Origin: Gemmata sp051859125
Lineage (GTDB): Bacteria; Planctomycetota; Planctomycetia; Gemmatales; Gemmataceae
Reading direction: 5' to 3'
Assembly: GCF_051859125.1 (NCBI RefSeq)
Contig: NZ_JBHYGG010000258.1
Coordinates: 41,419 to 105,418, forward strand
DNA: 64,000 nt
In this document: positions 1 to 8,578 of the stretch, in pieces
Layout: every line of letters starts with the position of its first letter
Position numbering within the stretch: position 1 is the stretch's first letter
Translations under genes and position numbers: made by a program
Notes under the pieces: model-generated
Seen by the model: only the letters and a program-made list of their open reading frames with translations
Database searches by the model: none
Told to the model about the DNA's origin: nothing

Positions 1-817
1 GCACCGCGTTCACCCCGCCGGTGTGCCGGCTCCGGGCCGCCTGCTGCGCCCCCCCGGCGGTGCAGGGCATGAGCGGGTCGGTCGTCGCGACGCAGACGTT
101 GTTGTCCGGCGTCGTCGTGTTGGGGGTGTTGATCGTCATGAACTGGAAGTTGGCGAACGCGGAGTCGTCGTTCAGGGAGTCGCCGCGGCCGTCGAAGTCC
201 GTGTCACCCTTGGCGATCAGCACCTCGGCGAGGAGCAGCGTGTTGCTCGTGCCGTCGCTCACGTCGGTCAGCCGCGTCCGCCACGGGACGACCGTGCTCC
301 CGTTGGTCCACCCGAACGGGGCCCGGCCCGCGGCCGAGGTGCCGGTCGAGGTCACGTTCCCCCAGTTCACGACGTAGTTGCACCGGCTCCGATAGAACTG
401 GTCCCCTTTCCAGTACGCGCCGGGCCGGTCGCTCGGGCAGAAGTAGATCGGGATTTGGGTGCCGACCGGGGAGCGGGTGTCCATGACAACGGTCGCGGGG
501 GGCTGATCGAACCGCTGCGTCTCGGTGTTGCCGTACTGGGCGGCGATGGCGGACTGCTCGACGTACGGCCACAGGTAGACGACCCAGGTGTGCCGCGGGG
601 TGCTCGTCGCGCCCATCGGGATCGCGCCGGTCGAGTCGTGGTAGTTGTGGACCGCCAAGCCCCACTGCTTCAGGTTGTTGCTGCACCGCACCCGCGCGGC
701 GGCCTCGCGGACCTTCTGCACGGCCGGCAGCAGCAGACCGATGAGGATGGCGATGATGGCAATGACCACCAGCAACTCGATGAGCGTGAACCCACGCGTG
801 GGACGGGAGCGGGGCAC
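1..817 (-). CDS. DUF1559 pseudopilin-like protein, 3' end outside window
   Basis: This encodes a type II pseudopilin-like surface protein of the large planctomycete DUF1559 family; the exact role of these proteins is unknown. The GTG start at 817 follows a GGAGAG ribosome site and gives PRSRPTR then GFTLIELLVVIAIIAIL, a prepilin peptidase site plus one membrane helix. A YLWPYVEQ motif and an ISNT-like segment (DGTSNTLL) follow. The last visible residues, RHTGGVNAV, are the start of the family's C-terminal H-x9-DG motif, so only a few dozen residues are missing beyond base 1. An ATG choice inside the frame would remove the signal, so GTG is preferred. Confidence 0.9.
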   Translation of the reverse strand, partial: MPRSRPTRGFTLIELLVVIAIIAILIGLLLPAVQKVREAAARVRCSNNLKQWGLAVHNYHDSTGAIPMGATSTPRHTWVVYLWPYVEQSAIAAQYGNTETQRFDQPPATVVMDTRSPVGTQIPIYFCPSDRPGAYWKGDQFYRSRCNYVVNWGNVTSTGTSAAGRAPFGWTNGSTVVPWRTRLTDVSDGTSNTLLLAEVLIAKGDTDFDGRGDSLNDDSAFANFQFMTINTPNTTTPDNNVCVATTDPLMPCTAGGAQQAARSRHTGGVNAV

Positions 818-996
818 GGTACTCTCCTGTGCGGCGAACGCCGGGGTCGTTGCGGTGCGGGTCCGGACCTGTGGGCGGCGGCAGAACGGGCGTGTCGCCA
901 CCGCGACCGATCAATGAAAGGTAATTGAAGGATAAGCGAAGCGGGCCGGGGGCGGGTATCACGCGAACGCGGGGCGGGTGCGGCCCTGTCGCGCCG

Positions 997-3462
997 TCAG
1001 GGGACGGGGTCGGGGGCCCCGGCGGCCCCGTCCGAGCCGTCACGGCCGTCCAGCCCGTCCAGCCCGTCCAGGACGGCCCGCACCTTCCGGGCCAGGGACC
1101 TGGGGGTGTAAGGCTTCTGGAGGAACGCGACCCCGTCGCCGTCCACCCCGTGCGGGACAATGGCCCCGTCGGTGTACCCGCTGACGAAGAGCACCCGGGT
1201 CACCGGGCGGCGGGCGCGGAGGGCCGCGGCCACGTCCCGGCCCCCCATCCCGGGCATCACCACGTCCGTCACCAACAGGTCGATCGGGTCCGCGCACCCG
1301 TCGGCGATCCGCACCGCCTCGGCCCCGCTCGCGGCCTCCAGCACCCGGTATCCCACGCCCTCCAGGGCGGCCCGCGCCAGGCGCCGCACCGCCAGCTCGT
1401 CCTCGACGAGGAGGACGAGTTCCGAGCCGCGGGGCGCGCCGGGGCCGGCGCCGGCCCGCGGGCCGGGGGCCCGGGGGTCCGGGCCGTCCACCGCCGGGAG
1501 CAGCACCGAGAACGTCGTCCCCTCGCCGAGCTTGGTCTCGACCCCCACGTGCCCGCCGGCCTGGGACACGATGCCGTGGACGGTCGCCAGCCCGAGCCCG
1601 GTCCCCTGGCCGACGCCCTTGGTGGTGAAGAACGGCTCGAACAGCTTCGCCCGCACCCCGTCGGTCATCCCGGTCCCGGTGTCGGACACCGCCAGTTCGG
1701 CGTACCGGCCGGGCCGCCGGTCCGCCCCCGCGGCGACCTCGACGTTCCGCGTCCGCACGGTCAGCCGGCCGCCCCGGGGCATGGCGTCGCGGGCGTTCAC
1801 CGCCAGGTTGACCACCACCTGCTCGACCTGGCCCCGGTCGGCCCGCACCCGGTGCAGCCCGTCGGCCAAGTCCGTCGCGAGGACCACGTCCGCGCCGATC
1901 AGCCGCCCGAGCATCTTCCCGACCTGGGCCACCACGTCGTTGAGGTCGAGGACCTTCGGCTCGACGATCGACTTGCGGCTGAACGCCAGGAGCTGGGCGG
2001 TGAGGGCCGCGGCGCGCTCGCCGGCGTTGCGGACCTCGCCGGCCGCCTCCCGCAGCGCCCCCCCCGCGGGGAGGCCTTCGAGGAGCAGGTCGGTGAACCC
2101 GTTGATGACGGTGAGCAGGTTGTTGAAGTCGTGGGCGACGCCGCCGGCCAGTTGCCCGAACGCCTCCATCTTCTGCGCCTGGCGGTACTGGGCCTCGACG
2201 GCCCGCCACTCGGTGACGTCCCAAGTGAGCCCGAGGAGGCTCCCGTCCCGCAGCAGCGTCAGCGTGTACCGGACGACGCGGGGGGCGCCGGCGACCGCGA
2301 CGGTCCGCTCGCCCTCGGCCCGGCCCTCGGCCCGCGCCCGCTGGTCGTCCGCGGCGTGGGCCGCCGCGTCGGGGTCGGCGGCGAACAGTTCGGCCTCGGT
2401 CCGGCCGACGACGTCGGCCGCGCCCCGCCCGACCAGGCGGCAGAAGGCCGGGTTGGCCGCGAGGAACCGGCCGTCCCGGTCCTTGAGGTACACCCCCTGG
2501 TCCAGGTTCTCGGTCAGCGACCGGTGCAGGGCCTCGCTCCGCTGCAGCGCGCCCTGCGCCGCCTCCCGCTCGCGGATCTCCCGCTCGAGGTCGGCCGCGT
2601 GCCGGCGGGTGGCCCGGACCGCGGCGGCGGCGAGCGTGAGGAGCGTCGTGGCCAGGAGGCCCACCGCCAGCGACAGGGCCGGGAGCGGTGTCCTCTCCCC
2701 CTCAACGACCTCGGGGGTCGGCCAGGCGTGGAGCCGCCACGGGCGGCCGACGGCGTCGACCGGGAGGGACTGCTCCAGCCCGCGGTACGCGTCCTCCGCC
2801 GCCCGGCGGGCGTACACCTCCTCGGCCCCGTCGGTGACCGCCAGCGCGTACCCCGCGGCGACGTTCGCGTGCAGGACGGCGTCGATCCACCGGTCGGCCC
2901 GGAGCACGGCGACGAGCCCGCCCCGCGGGCTCCCCGGCTCGTGCGGGGCGAACAACAGGATCGTGCGGGTGCCGCCCCACGCCGACCGGAGGGGGTAGCA
3001 GAGGGCGGGCGTGCCCTCCCGGAGCGCGGCCCCCAGGGCCGGGCCGCCGCCGAGGTCCGCCACCGTCCGGGCCCCGGCCCCCGTCTCGTCGACCCAGTGG
3101 ACCGCGTCGCCGGGGCCGACCCGCGCCACCCCGGCGCACCCGGGCCGGGCCTCGGCGTACGCCGCGGCCTCCCGCCGCGCGCGGCCGTCGCCCAGGGCGT
3201 CCCAGTGCCGGGCGACCTGGCCCAGGGCCCGGGTGCCGTCCCCGACGTCCGCCTCGAGCTGGTGCGCCGCGGCGGCGAGTTCGGACTGGACCGACCGGTG
3301 GACCCGCCGGACCTGTTGGTCCTCCAGCGCCCGCCACAAGAGGAAGCTGGCGGCGAGGCCGACCAGGCAGGTGGCTACCGGGGCCAGCGCCGGTGCGACC
3401 GCACGGGCCAGGAGGGCCAGGCGGGCCAGGCGGGCGGCCGCGACGGTCGGGGCGAGGGGCAT
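997..3462 (-). CDS. hybrid sensor histidine kinase (CHASE-like, PAS, HisKA, HATPase, receiver)
   Basis: This is an 821-residue membrane-bound sensor kinase that should autophosphorylate and pass phosphate to its own receiver. Two hydrophobic helices (about 18-43 and 260-283) flank a CHASE-like extracytoplasmic region. A PAS domain spans about 310-420. The H box VAHDFNNLL puts the phosphorylated His at 444. The N box is NLAVNARDAM (about 552-561), G1 is DTGTGM, the F box is FEPFFTTK and G2 is GTGLGLA. The receiver (about 680-795) has VEDE, the phospho-acceptor D733 in VTDVVMPGM, SGYTD and K783. No output domain follows, so the receiver probably signals to an unlinked partner. The tail after 797 is a run of Gly-X-Y triplets (GLDGLDGRDGSDG). 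Confidence 0.93.
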   Translation of the reverse strand: MPLAPTVAAARLARLALLARAVAPALAPVATCLVGLAASFLLWRALEDQQVRRVHRSVQSELAAAAHQLEADVGDGTRALGQVARHWDALGDGRARREAAAYAEARPGCAGVARVGPGDAVHWVDETGAGARTVADLGGGPALGAALREGTPALCYPLRSAWGGTRTILLFAPHEPGSPRGGLVAVLRADRWIDAVLHANVAAGYALAVTDGAEEVYARRAAEDAYRGLEQSLPVDAVGRPWRLHAWPTPEVVEGERTPLPALSLAVGLLATTLLTLAAAAVRATRRHAADLEREIREREAAQGALQRSEALHRSLTENLDQGVYLKDRDGRFLAANPAFCRLVGRGAADVVGRTEAELFAADPDAAAHAADDQRARAEGRAEGERTVAVAGAPRVVRYTLTLLRDGSLLGLTWDVTEWRAVEAQYRQAQKMEAFGQLAGGVAHDFNNLLTVINGFTDLLLEGLPAGGALREAAGEVRNAGERAAALTAQLLAFSRKSIVEPKVLDLNDVVAQVGKMLGRLIGADVVLATDLADGLHRVRADRGQVEQVVVNLAVNARDAMPRGGRLTVRTRNVEVAAGADRRPGRYAELAVSDTGTGMTDGVRAKLFEPFFTTKGVGQGTGLGLATVHGIVSQAGGHVGVETKLGEGTTFSVLLPAVDGPDPRAPGPRAGAGPGAPRGSELVLLVEDELAVRRLARAALEGVGYRVLEAASGAEAVRIADGCADPIDLLVTDVVMPGMGGRDVAAALRARRPVTRVLFVSGYTDGAIVPHGVDGDGVAFLQKPYTPRSLARKVRAVLDGLDGLDGRDGSDGAAGAPDPVP

Positions 3463-3500
3463 GTCGGGACCCGGGTGGCGGGACGCGCCGCGGGGGCGGG

Positions 3501-3911
3501 TCAGGGGCTCAGTTCGATGTCGTACACGACCCGCCCCCGGGTCACCCGGACGGCGAGGCCGGACTCCTCGGGGACCGTGTACCGCGGCGGGATGCCGAGT
3601 GGCGGCCCCGGGGGGAGTTCGTCCGGGCGGAGCGGCCGGCCCCCCATCTGGACGGCGTCCGCGGGCGGGGAGAAGCGGAGGGCCACCGCGGCGTCCCCGG
3701 CCGGCACGTTCGGGATCGCGTACGCCCCGTCCGGGCCGAGGACGCCGCGGGCGATCCGCTTGCCCGGGCAGAACAGCACGACCGACCCGCCGGTGACGGG
3801 CCGGCCCCGGAACGTGACCCGGCCCGCGACCTCCCCCGCCCCCGGCCCGCACCCGGCGAGCGGCGCGGCGAGTACGGCGGCGGCGACGAGGCGGAGGCAG
3901 CGCGGCCCCAT
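3501..3911 (-). CDS. small lipoprotein with carboxypeptidase-regulatory-like fold
   Basis: This is a 136-residue predicted lipoprotein: a hydrophobic leader ends in the lipobox LAGC (Cys about 21), followed by GPGAGEVAGRVTFRGRPVTGG. That G-x-V-T-F/L-x-G-x-P-V-x-G pattern opens the transthyretin-like/carboxypeptidase regulatory domains that planctomycetes attach to many surface proteins. It lies between the kinase and a DUF1559 gene on the same strand, and stops about 10 bases downstream of that gene. DUF1559-lipoprotein pairs are a familiar arrangement in this group, which suggests the two are made together at the cell surface. The specific ligand is unknown. Confidence 0.82.
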   Translation of the reverse strand: MGPRCLRLVAAAVLAAPLAGCGPGAGEVAGRVTFRGRPVTGGSVVLFCPGKRIARGVLGPDGAYAIPNVPAGDAAVALRFSPPADAVQMGGRPLRPDELPPGPPLGIPPRYTVPEESGLAVRVTRGRVVYDIELSP

Positions 3912-3920
3912 AGTGGTCCC

Positions 3921-4826
3921 TCAGAGAGCGTCCGCAGGAACGACCTCGCCGCCGGCCGGGGTACACAGGTACCACCACGTCAGCGCCGTCACGCCGGCCG
4001 ACAGGAACCGGACTCCCCCGTCGGCCATCCCGACCATGATCCCGCCCTCGTGCGGGGAGGAGGCGAGCGTCGGGTCGCAGTTCCCGTCGTGGGGGTGCGG
4101 GCGGACCTGGAACTTCGAGGCCGGCCCGGTGCTGTGGTCGTTCCACGACACGCTGAACCCGGCGGCGTACGCGTGGTGGCCCTTGCCCACCAGGAAATAC
4201 GCCCACAGCGTCCCCCCGACCGGGTACTCGGCGTTATAGCACTGGGCGTACTTCTCCGTCATCAGGAGGGTGTTCGAGATCCCGTCCGGGAAGTCGGTGT
4301 GCAACCGGGCGTAGTTCTGCGGCGACTTGGTCGCGCCCTTGTAGTCGACCGAAAAGACGACCTGCGCGTTGACCGCGTAGCTGGCCACGCCCCACACGTT
4401 CCCGGCGACGTCGGTCGCCGTTCGGTCCGGCGGCGCGCTCGGGTCCGACGGGCACACGTACAGCGGCACCGGCTGGCGGTACACCCGGTGCCTGCCCACG
4501 AACTTGTGCCCGGAGAACGCGGACTCCTCGTAGAGCGCCTGCTGCTCCACGTACGGGAGCAGGTGGTAGAAGTACGTGCCGTACCGGTCGAGACCATCGG
4601 GGTAATCGCCGACGCCCGGGGGCAGCGACCCGCGGGCGGCGTGCGCGGCGTGCGCGGCCTGCACCACCTGGCGGAGGTTCGCCTGGCACCGCACCCGGTC
4701 GGCCGCCAGGCGCGTGCGCTGCACGGCCCCGAGGACGAGGCCGAACAGGACGGACAGGAGGGCCACGGCGGCGAGCAACTCGATCAGGGAGAACCCGCCG
4801 CGCGGCGGGGTGCGGTTGGGGCACAT
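3921..4826 (-). CDS. DUF1559 pseudopilin-like protein
   Basis: This is a 301-residue protein beginning MCPNRTPPRGG then FSLIELLAAVALL, a prepilin cleavage/methylation signal. LLPYVEQQALYEE and DGISNTLLMTEKYA are family landmarks, and HEGGIMVGMADGGVRFLSAGV near the C-terminus is the H-x9-DG motif. The open frame continues upstream to about 5195, but the added residues do not resemble a protein and would bury the prepilin signal, so the ATG at 4826 is chosen. It is probably transcribed with the lipoprotein that follows at 3911. Confidence 0.9.
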   Translation of the reverse strand: MCPNRTPPRGGFSLIELLAAVALLSVLFGLVLGAVQRTRLAADRVRCQANLRQVVQAAHAAHAARGSLPPGVGDYPDGLDRYGTYFYHLLPYVEQQALYEESAFSGHKFVGRHRVYRQPVPLYVCPSDPSAPPDRTATDVAGNVWGVASYAVNAQVVFSVDYKGATKSPQNYARLHTDFPDGISNTLLMTEKYAQCYNAEYPVGGTLWAYFLVGKGHHAYAAGFSVSWNDHSTGPASKFQVRPHPHDGNCDPTLASSPHEGGIMVGMADGGVRFLSAGVTALTWWYLCTPAGGEVVPADAL

Positions 4827-5214
4827 GGTCGTCCAGGGCGAAATGGGGGCGGAGGACGGGCACGACGAGTCTAGAACGCCCCTGAGTCGCACGCGCGTCG
4901 GGAAGTTCGGAGAGTTTGCGGCGCGACCAAAGATGCCCGCGGATTCCGCTTTCCGCCGAGTATTCTGGCGGGCGCAGAACCCCTTGCCGGTGCGCCGCAG
5001 CAGTGTGCCCAGTCGGGCTTGGCGCGCCTCGCGGGCTTGTTCACGGGCGGTGGCGCGGTAGAATCGCTTTCGTACACGGCGGCCGTTCCCCGAAAACGGT
5101 CGCCGAGGACGCGGACGAGGGCATGAGCGACGCCCCGGCCAACTTCGAAGTGAGTGGGCGTCGAAAGTCTGTGGAGCGACACGACCGCACGACATCTCGG
5201 ATCTCGCACGTTTT

Positions 5215-5288
5215 GCACCCGTAGCTCAACTGGATAGAGCATCGGTCTTCGGAACCGAGGGTTAGAGGTTCAAATCCTCTCGGGTGTA
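5215..5288 (+). tRNA. tRNA-Arg(TCG), integration target
   Basis: It folds as a cloverleaf. The acceptor GCACCCG pairs with CGGGTGT (the first pair is G-U), with an A discriminator. The D arm is GCTC/GAGC, the anticodon stem TCGGT/ACCGA has loop CTTCGGA giving anticodon TCG (reads CGA, Arg), and the T arm is AGAGG/CCTCT with TTCAAAT. CCA is not encoded. The 3' half from base 5242 is repeated at 53420, so the mature gene was rebuilt by the incoming island. Confidence 0.95.
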
Positions 5289-5294
5289 CTGGAA
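5242..5294 (+). repeat. attL: 53-bp core shared with attR
   Basis: The sequence from TCGGTCTTCGG to GTGTACTGGAA is identical over 53 bases to 53420-53472. It starts in the tRNA anticodon stem and ends 6 bases after the discriminator. The base before it (A here, G at attR) and the base after it (A here, G at attR) differ, so the repeat ends are sharp. This is the expected footprint of tyrosine-recombinase integration into a tRNA 3' end. Confidence 0.93.
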
Positions 5295-5345
5295 AGCCAA
5301 GAGTTTTATAATCCCACCTCGAACGAGTGCAGGGAACTCTGCAGG

Positions 5346-5374
5346 AAACATCCCGGTTATGACCGGGGTGTTTT
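5346..5374 (+). terminator. intrinsic terminator after tRNA-Arg (island copy)
   Basis: AACATCCCGGT-TATG-ACCGGGGTGTT forms an 11-bp stem with one G-U pair and a TATG loop, followed by TTTT. It lies about 55 bases downstream of the tRNA and belongs to the island side of attL. A different hairpin plus T-run sits at the matching place after attR. Confidence 0.7.
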
Positions 5375-5627
5375 CGTTCTCTGTGGCAGATCTCGCCCCG
5401 TCGAACACATGCTTCGCCGCCTGCTCTGTCGAATTGCTTCGGGGATGTGCTGCCCCTGACCCTGTCGATAGGGCCCGGTTGTACGGGTCGGCTCCCTGAG
5501 CCCCTAACGCCGGGGACAGAGGCCGTCTGCACGCCCTTGAGCGCGGCCGCCCGACATGAAGCCTGCCCCAGTGCAGGAAAGGCTCCCATAAGCTCGTGTG
5601 TTGGCCGACTCCGTTTTACCCCTATCC

Positions 5628-5786
5628 CTAACGCCCCCGATACCGCTTCGAGTTCGGCCCTTTACTAGCCACTGCGTCCCGAATTCCTGCTGAGTAGTCC
5701 CAGAACTCGTCCTTCGTGATGTTCGGTACCTTGTTCCGATCGGAGGCCGCCTGGAGGATGCTGATCTCGTCGTGCCCGAGATACTC
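5628..5786 (-). pseudogene. C-terminal fragment of an unknown protein
   Basis: On the minus strand, about 50 codons ending LGHDEISILQAASDRNK ... SKGPNSKRYRGR read like genuine polar protein sequence, whereas the same frame upstream (beyond about 5787) becomes Ser-rich nonsense. The opposite strand to the right of this point looks genuinely coding instead. This is therefore probably the 3' stump of a gene joined to unrelated DNA. No function can be assigned. Confidence 0.35.
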
Positions 5787-6159
5787 CGCCCGCTGGGAGC
5801 TGTACCACAAGGAGCACGAGGAGCGGCAGCAGCAGGTTCTCGACGGCATCGCCCACACCTTCGAGCAGCTCGCCGCGACGTTCCAGAAGCAGCTCGAAGA
5901 CGACTTCAAAACCATTCGGGACAACGGCCCGAAGGAGCCGATCAGGCTCCTCGCCGAGAAGCGGCTGTTCAAGTTCTTCGGCACGATGGATTCCGTGGAC
6001 AAGTTCTACCGCATGTACCTCCGTGCCCGCGGCCTGTCCGAGCGTATCACGAATACTAATATAACTGCATACACAGCAAAGACTTACGACGAACTTGAAG
6101 AGGCGATGCCGAAGCCTAAATCGCCGGAGGAGGCGAGAAGGCTTGCGGAGAGTGCCTGA
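5716..6159 (+). CDS. hypothetical protein, 5' end probably rearranged
   Basis: The convincing part starts around base 5790: WELYHKEHEERQQQVLDGIAHTF ... LEDDFKTIRDNG ... RLFKFFGTMDSVDKFYRMYLRARGL, then a polar tail rich in Glu, Lys and Pro. It is helical and soluble, about 120 residues. The first 25 residues from the ATG at 5716 look antisense-like, so the true start has probably been lost at a junction near 5787. It precedes the ParA gene by about 165 bases on the same strand and could be an accessory of that module. Family not recognised. Confidence 0.5.
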   Translation: MMFGTLFRSEAAWRMLISSCPRYSARWELYHKEHEERQQQVLDGIAHTFEQLAATFQKQLEDDFKTIRDNGPKEPIRLLAEKRLFKFFGTMDSVDKFYRMYLRARGLSERITNTNITAYTAKTYDELEEAMPKPKSPEEARRLAESA

Positions 6160-6325
6160 TCGGTGGAAGGGGACAGGTCGATTTGTTAGGATTGTTGTTG
6201 AATCGCGTCGCATCGCGTGAGGATGGCAGGCGCCCCGCTCAAGGAGGCCGCGCGGTCGTTGAACTCCTCAGTGATCGGGCTGCACTCCGGGCGCAAGCCG
6301 CACCGGGCGTCGGAAGGGAACTGCG

Positions 6326-7366
6326 ATGGCAAAGCGAATTTCGCTCTTCAACCACAAGGGCGGCGTCAGCAAGACGACGACGACCTTCAATCTCGGTTGG
6401 ATGATGGCGAGCAAGGGGAAGAAGGTCATCGTCGTTGACGGTGATCCCCAATGCAACCTGACGGGAATGATCACGGGCTTCAAAGGCGCTACGGACCTCG
6501 AAAAGCTCTACCAGCAGCCCGGCGTACATAACATTCGTGACGGATTGGCCCCGGCCTTCGAATCGCGCCCCTCTCCGATCGTCCCCGTCGATTGCCTCCA
6601 AGTTCCTGGACAGCCGAACATGTTTCTGCTCCCCGGCCACATCGGGCTGTCCGAATACGAGGTGACACTGGGAATCTCGCAGGAACTGTCCGGGTCGCTC
6701 GTGACGCTGCAAAACCTGCCGGGCTCGCTCAGCCACCTGCTCAACGTGACCGCGGACAAGTACGGCGCCGACTATCTGCTCATCGACATGAGCCCGAGCC
6801 TCGGGCCGGTGAACCAGAATCTCCTCTCGACCAGCGACTTCTTTCTGGTCCCTATGACGCCGGATTACTTCTCGGTCATGGCGACCGATTCTTTGGCGTC
6901 GATTCTCCCCAAGTGGCGGGCGTGGTCGGTGAAGGCTCAGCAGCAAGCTGTGCTTCAGAACGCCATCTACCCCTATCCAAAAATGGCACCCAAGTTCCTC
7001 GGGACAGTCGTGCAGAGGTATCGGTTGCGCGCCGGTAAGCCGTCCAGAGCCTTCGAGGAATGGATTAACGAGATCGAAAAGGGCGTGAAAATGAAGCTGC
7101 TCCCCGTACTGCGGGCGAACGACATGCTCCTACCCCCGGATGTGTACGCCAAGGCGGGGGTAGATTTGGGCAAGCCGACGATGCAAATGTCAGACTTCAA
7201 CGGCCTCATCGCGCTGTCTCAAAAGTACCAGAAGCCTGTGTTCGATCTTTCCGATGAAGAACTGGGTCAGGTGGGCGTTGTTCTCGCAGGAACCAAGGAG
7301 TCGATGGGTGAGTTCCGCAAGCTGTATTCGGAAGGTGCGGACAAAATCATCTCGATGACCGTGTGA
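6326..7366 (+). CDS. ParA/Soj-type ATPase (AAA_31 family)
   Basis: This is a 346-residue ParA-like P-loop ATPase with a deviant Walker A KGGVSKTT (11-18), switch motif VDGDPQCNLT (about 38-47) and Walker B YLLIDMSPSLG (about 150-160). In plasmid partition such ATPases work with a ParB and centromere sites, but no ParB-like gene is adjacent. Instead the next gene, 6 bases downstream, encodes a HEPN-domain protein. A ParA-like regulator paired with a HEPN RNase would suit a toxin-antitoxin or abortive-infection module. The ATG at 6326 is preceded by GGAAGGG. It is longer than minimal ParA because of a C-terminal extension after residue 260. Confidence 0.88.
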   Translation: MAKRISLFNHKGGVSKTTTTFNLGWMMASKGKKVIVVDGDPQCNLTGMITGFKGATDLEKLYQQPGVHNIRDGLAPAFESRPSPIVPVDCLQVPGQPNMFLLPGHIGLSEYEVTLGISQELSGSLVTLQNLPGSLSHLLNVTADKYGADYLLIDMSPSLGPVNQNLLSTSDFFLVPMTPDYFSVMATDSLASILPKWRAWSVKAQQQAVLQNAIYPYPKMAPKFLGTVVQRYRLRAGKPSRAFEEWINEIEKGVKMKLLPVLRANDMLLPPDVYAKAGVDLGKPTMQMSDFNGLIALSQKYQKPVFDLSDEELGQVGVVLAGTKESMGEFRKLYSEGADKIISMTV

Positions 7367-7372
7367 CGCCCC

Positions 7373-7975
7373 ATGCAATCCGCACTCGATCAGTTCCGAT
7401 CCAATATTCTGCGCGTTCGGAATCTTTACAACTTGCATGCGTACTTCGCCGGAGTTACGACGTCGGCGTTGGATCTGAGTGACCTGCTGCGCACGCAGAT
7501 TGTTCTGTGCGTGAGCGCCCTCGACCACTACGTCCACGAGCTTACGAGGCTCGGGATGATCGAGGTTCTTGAGGGGAAAAGAGCTCGAACGCCGCATTTT
7601 CTGCGCTTCCCAGTCAGTCTCGACGGGGCTATCGCGGGCATCGCGTCCCCGGCGGTTTCGGCGTGGCTGGACACAGAGATTCGAACCCGACATGGGTATT
7701 TGTCCTTTCAGCAAGCCGACAAGATCGCCGACGCGATTCGTCTGATCTCGGCAGCCGAGCTCTGGAATGAGTTGGGAACACGTCTGGGGCAGACGCCAAA
7801 GGATCTCAAGAATCGTCTGCAGTTGATCGTCGAACGCCGTAATAAAATCGCTCACGAGGCGGACATCGACCCCAGCTTCCCAGGCGTCACATGGCCAATC
7901 GCGCCGGCAGACGCCGCGAGCGCGACTGATTTTGTCGAACAGATTTGCGAAACCATACATGTCGTGGTTGTGTAG
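7373..7975 (+). CDS. HEPN-domain protein (RiboL-PSP-HEPN-like, putative RNase)
   Basis: This is a 200-residue, mostly helical protein. Near its C-terminus ERRNKIAHEAD (154-164) supplies the HEPN signature R-x4-H (R156, H161, with N157), the catalytic motif of HEPN ribonucleases such as RnlA-, MazE-partner- and Abi-type toxins. An earlier LSDLLRTQIVLCVSALDHYVHELTRLGM helix pair matches the helical core of the RiboL-PSP-HEPN group. The start lies 6 bases after the ParA stop, so the two are co-transcribed. RNase activity is inferred from the motif; nothing else in the window shows its target. Confidence 0.78.
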   Translation: MQSALDQFRSNILRVRNLYNLHAYFAGVTTSALDLSDLLRTQIVLCVSALDHYVHELTRLGMIEVLEGKRARTPHFLRFPVSLDGAIAGIASPAVSAWLDTEIRTRHGYLSFQQADKIADAIRLISAAELWNELGTRLGQTPKDLKNRLQLIVERRNKIAHEADIDPSFPGVTWPIAPADAASATDFVEQICETIHVVVV

Positions 7976-8010
7976 ATCGGCTGTCGCGGGAAACCAACTG
8001 GCATACTGGC

Positions 8011-8345
8011 TTTGTGCACCCCGAGGGCAAACCCCGCATCTACAACCGCTGGTGGCACATCACCCACCTCTACAAAATCCGCAGCAAGATCGCGGGCAAG
8101 ACGTCGCGCCTGATTCTAAACCCCATCCAGGAAGTCCTTGCGAAGTTCGTCGACTGGTGGAACTACCACTTGGTCCGTACACACACGGCGAACCTTTCAA
8201 TTACTCACAACTCCCGAAGTCAACATTATGGCAGCATTTATGGCGGGAGATGCGGGCTGCAGGTCTTGAGGTTTACAGTCGCCTTCCGCCGCATTTCCCA
8301 GCGGATTTCGACCGCTCCGCCCGCCCGGACTTGTGGGTAATGACA
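8011..8345 (+). pseudogene. phage terminase-like remnant plus unknown fragment
   Basis: One frame carries VHPEGKPRIYNRWWHITHLYKI then RSKIAGKTSRLILNPIQEVL. This resembles the N-terminus of phage large terminase subunits (the W-x-L/I-x-x-LY-x-I ... F-x-x-NPxQ pattern that precedes the ATPase). No Walker A follows: the sequence becomes unrelated after about 8160. In another frame from about 8184, NYSQLPKSTLWQHLWREMRAAG and FPADFDRSARPDLW read like a second protein fragment of unknown type. Both lack start codons and stop in junk near an IS66 relic. Confidence 0.4.
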
Positions 8346-8432
8346 AGATCGCGAACCCCAACGGCGTTCGCCGTAGTGAAGTGCGGCTATGGAATGGTTC
8401 AGGCGACGGAAGCCGTGGCGGTGACGGTCGCC

Positions 8433-8578
8433 TGACGGCACCGTTGCAACAACCGCCGGCGCATCAGGTCACGAAGCGGTTTCAGCAGTGCGGTGGCTTG
8501 TCCCACCCAGTCGCCCAGTGTGTTCTCCGACACCTTGACCCCGCTCCGAGCGATGATTCCTTCCTGACGGGACATCGC
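8433..8578 (-). mobile_element. IS66 transposase relic
   Basis: About 45 codons on the minus strand read RQEGIIARSGVKVSENTLGDWV then LLKPLRDLMRRRLLQ. This corresponds to the segment of IS66 TnpC that reads HRQAGILARHGVDLSRSTLGGWV in the full copy at 24485-25996. There is no start, catalytic triad or ends. It overlaps the 3' part of the small membrane ORF at 8482-8709, which is therefore probably truncated by it. Confidence 0.65.

Noticed and set aside
925..4239. Long plus-strand open frame (over 1100 codons) across the kinase and DUF1559 genes
   Set aside because: It is Pro/Arg/Gly-rich, antisense to genes with complete catalytic motifs, and has no ribosome site; high GC gives long antisense frames.
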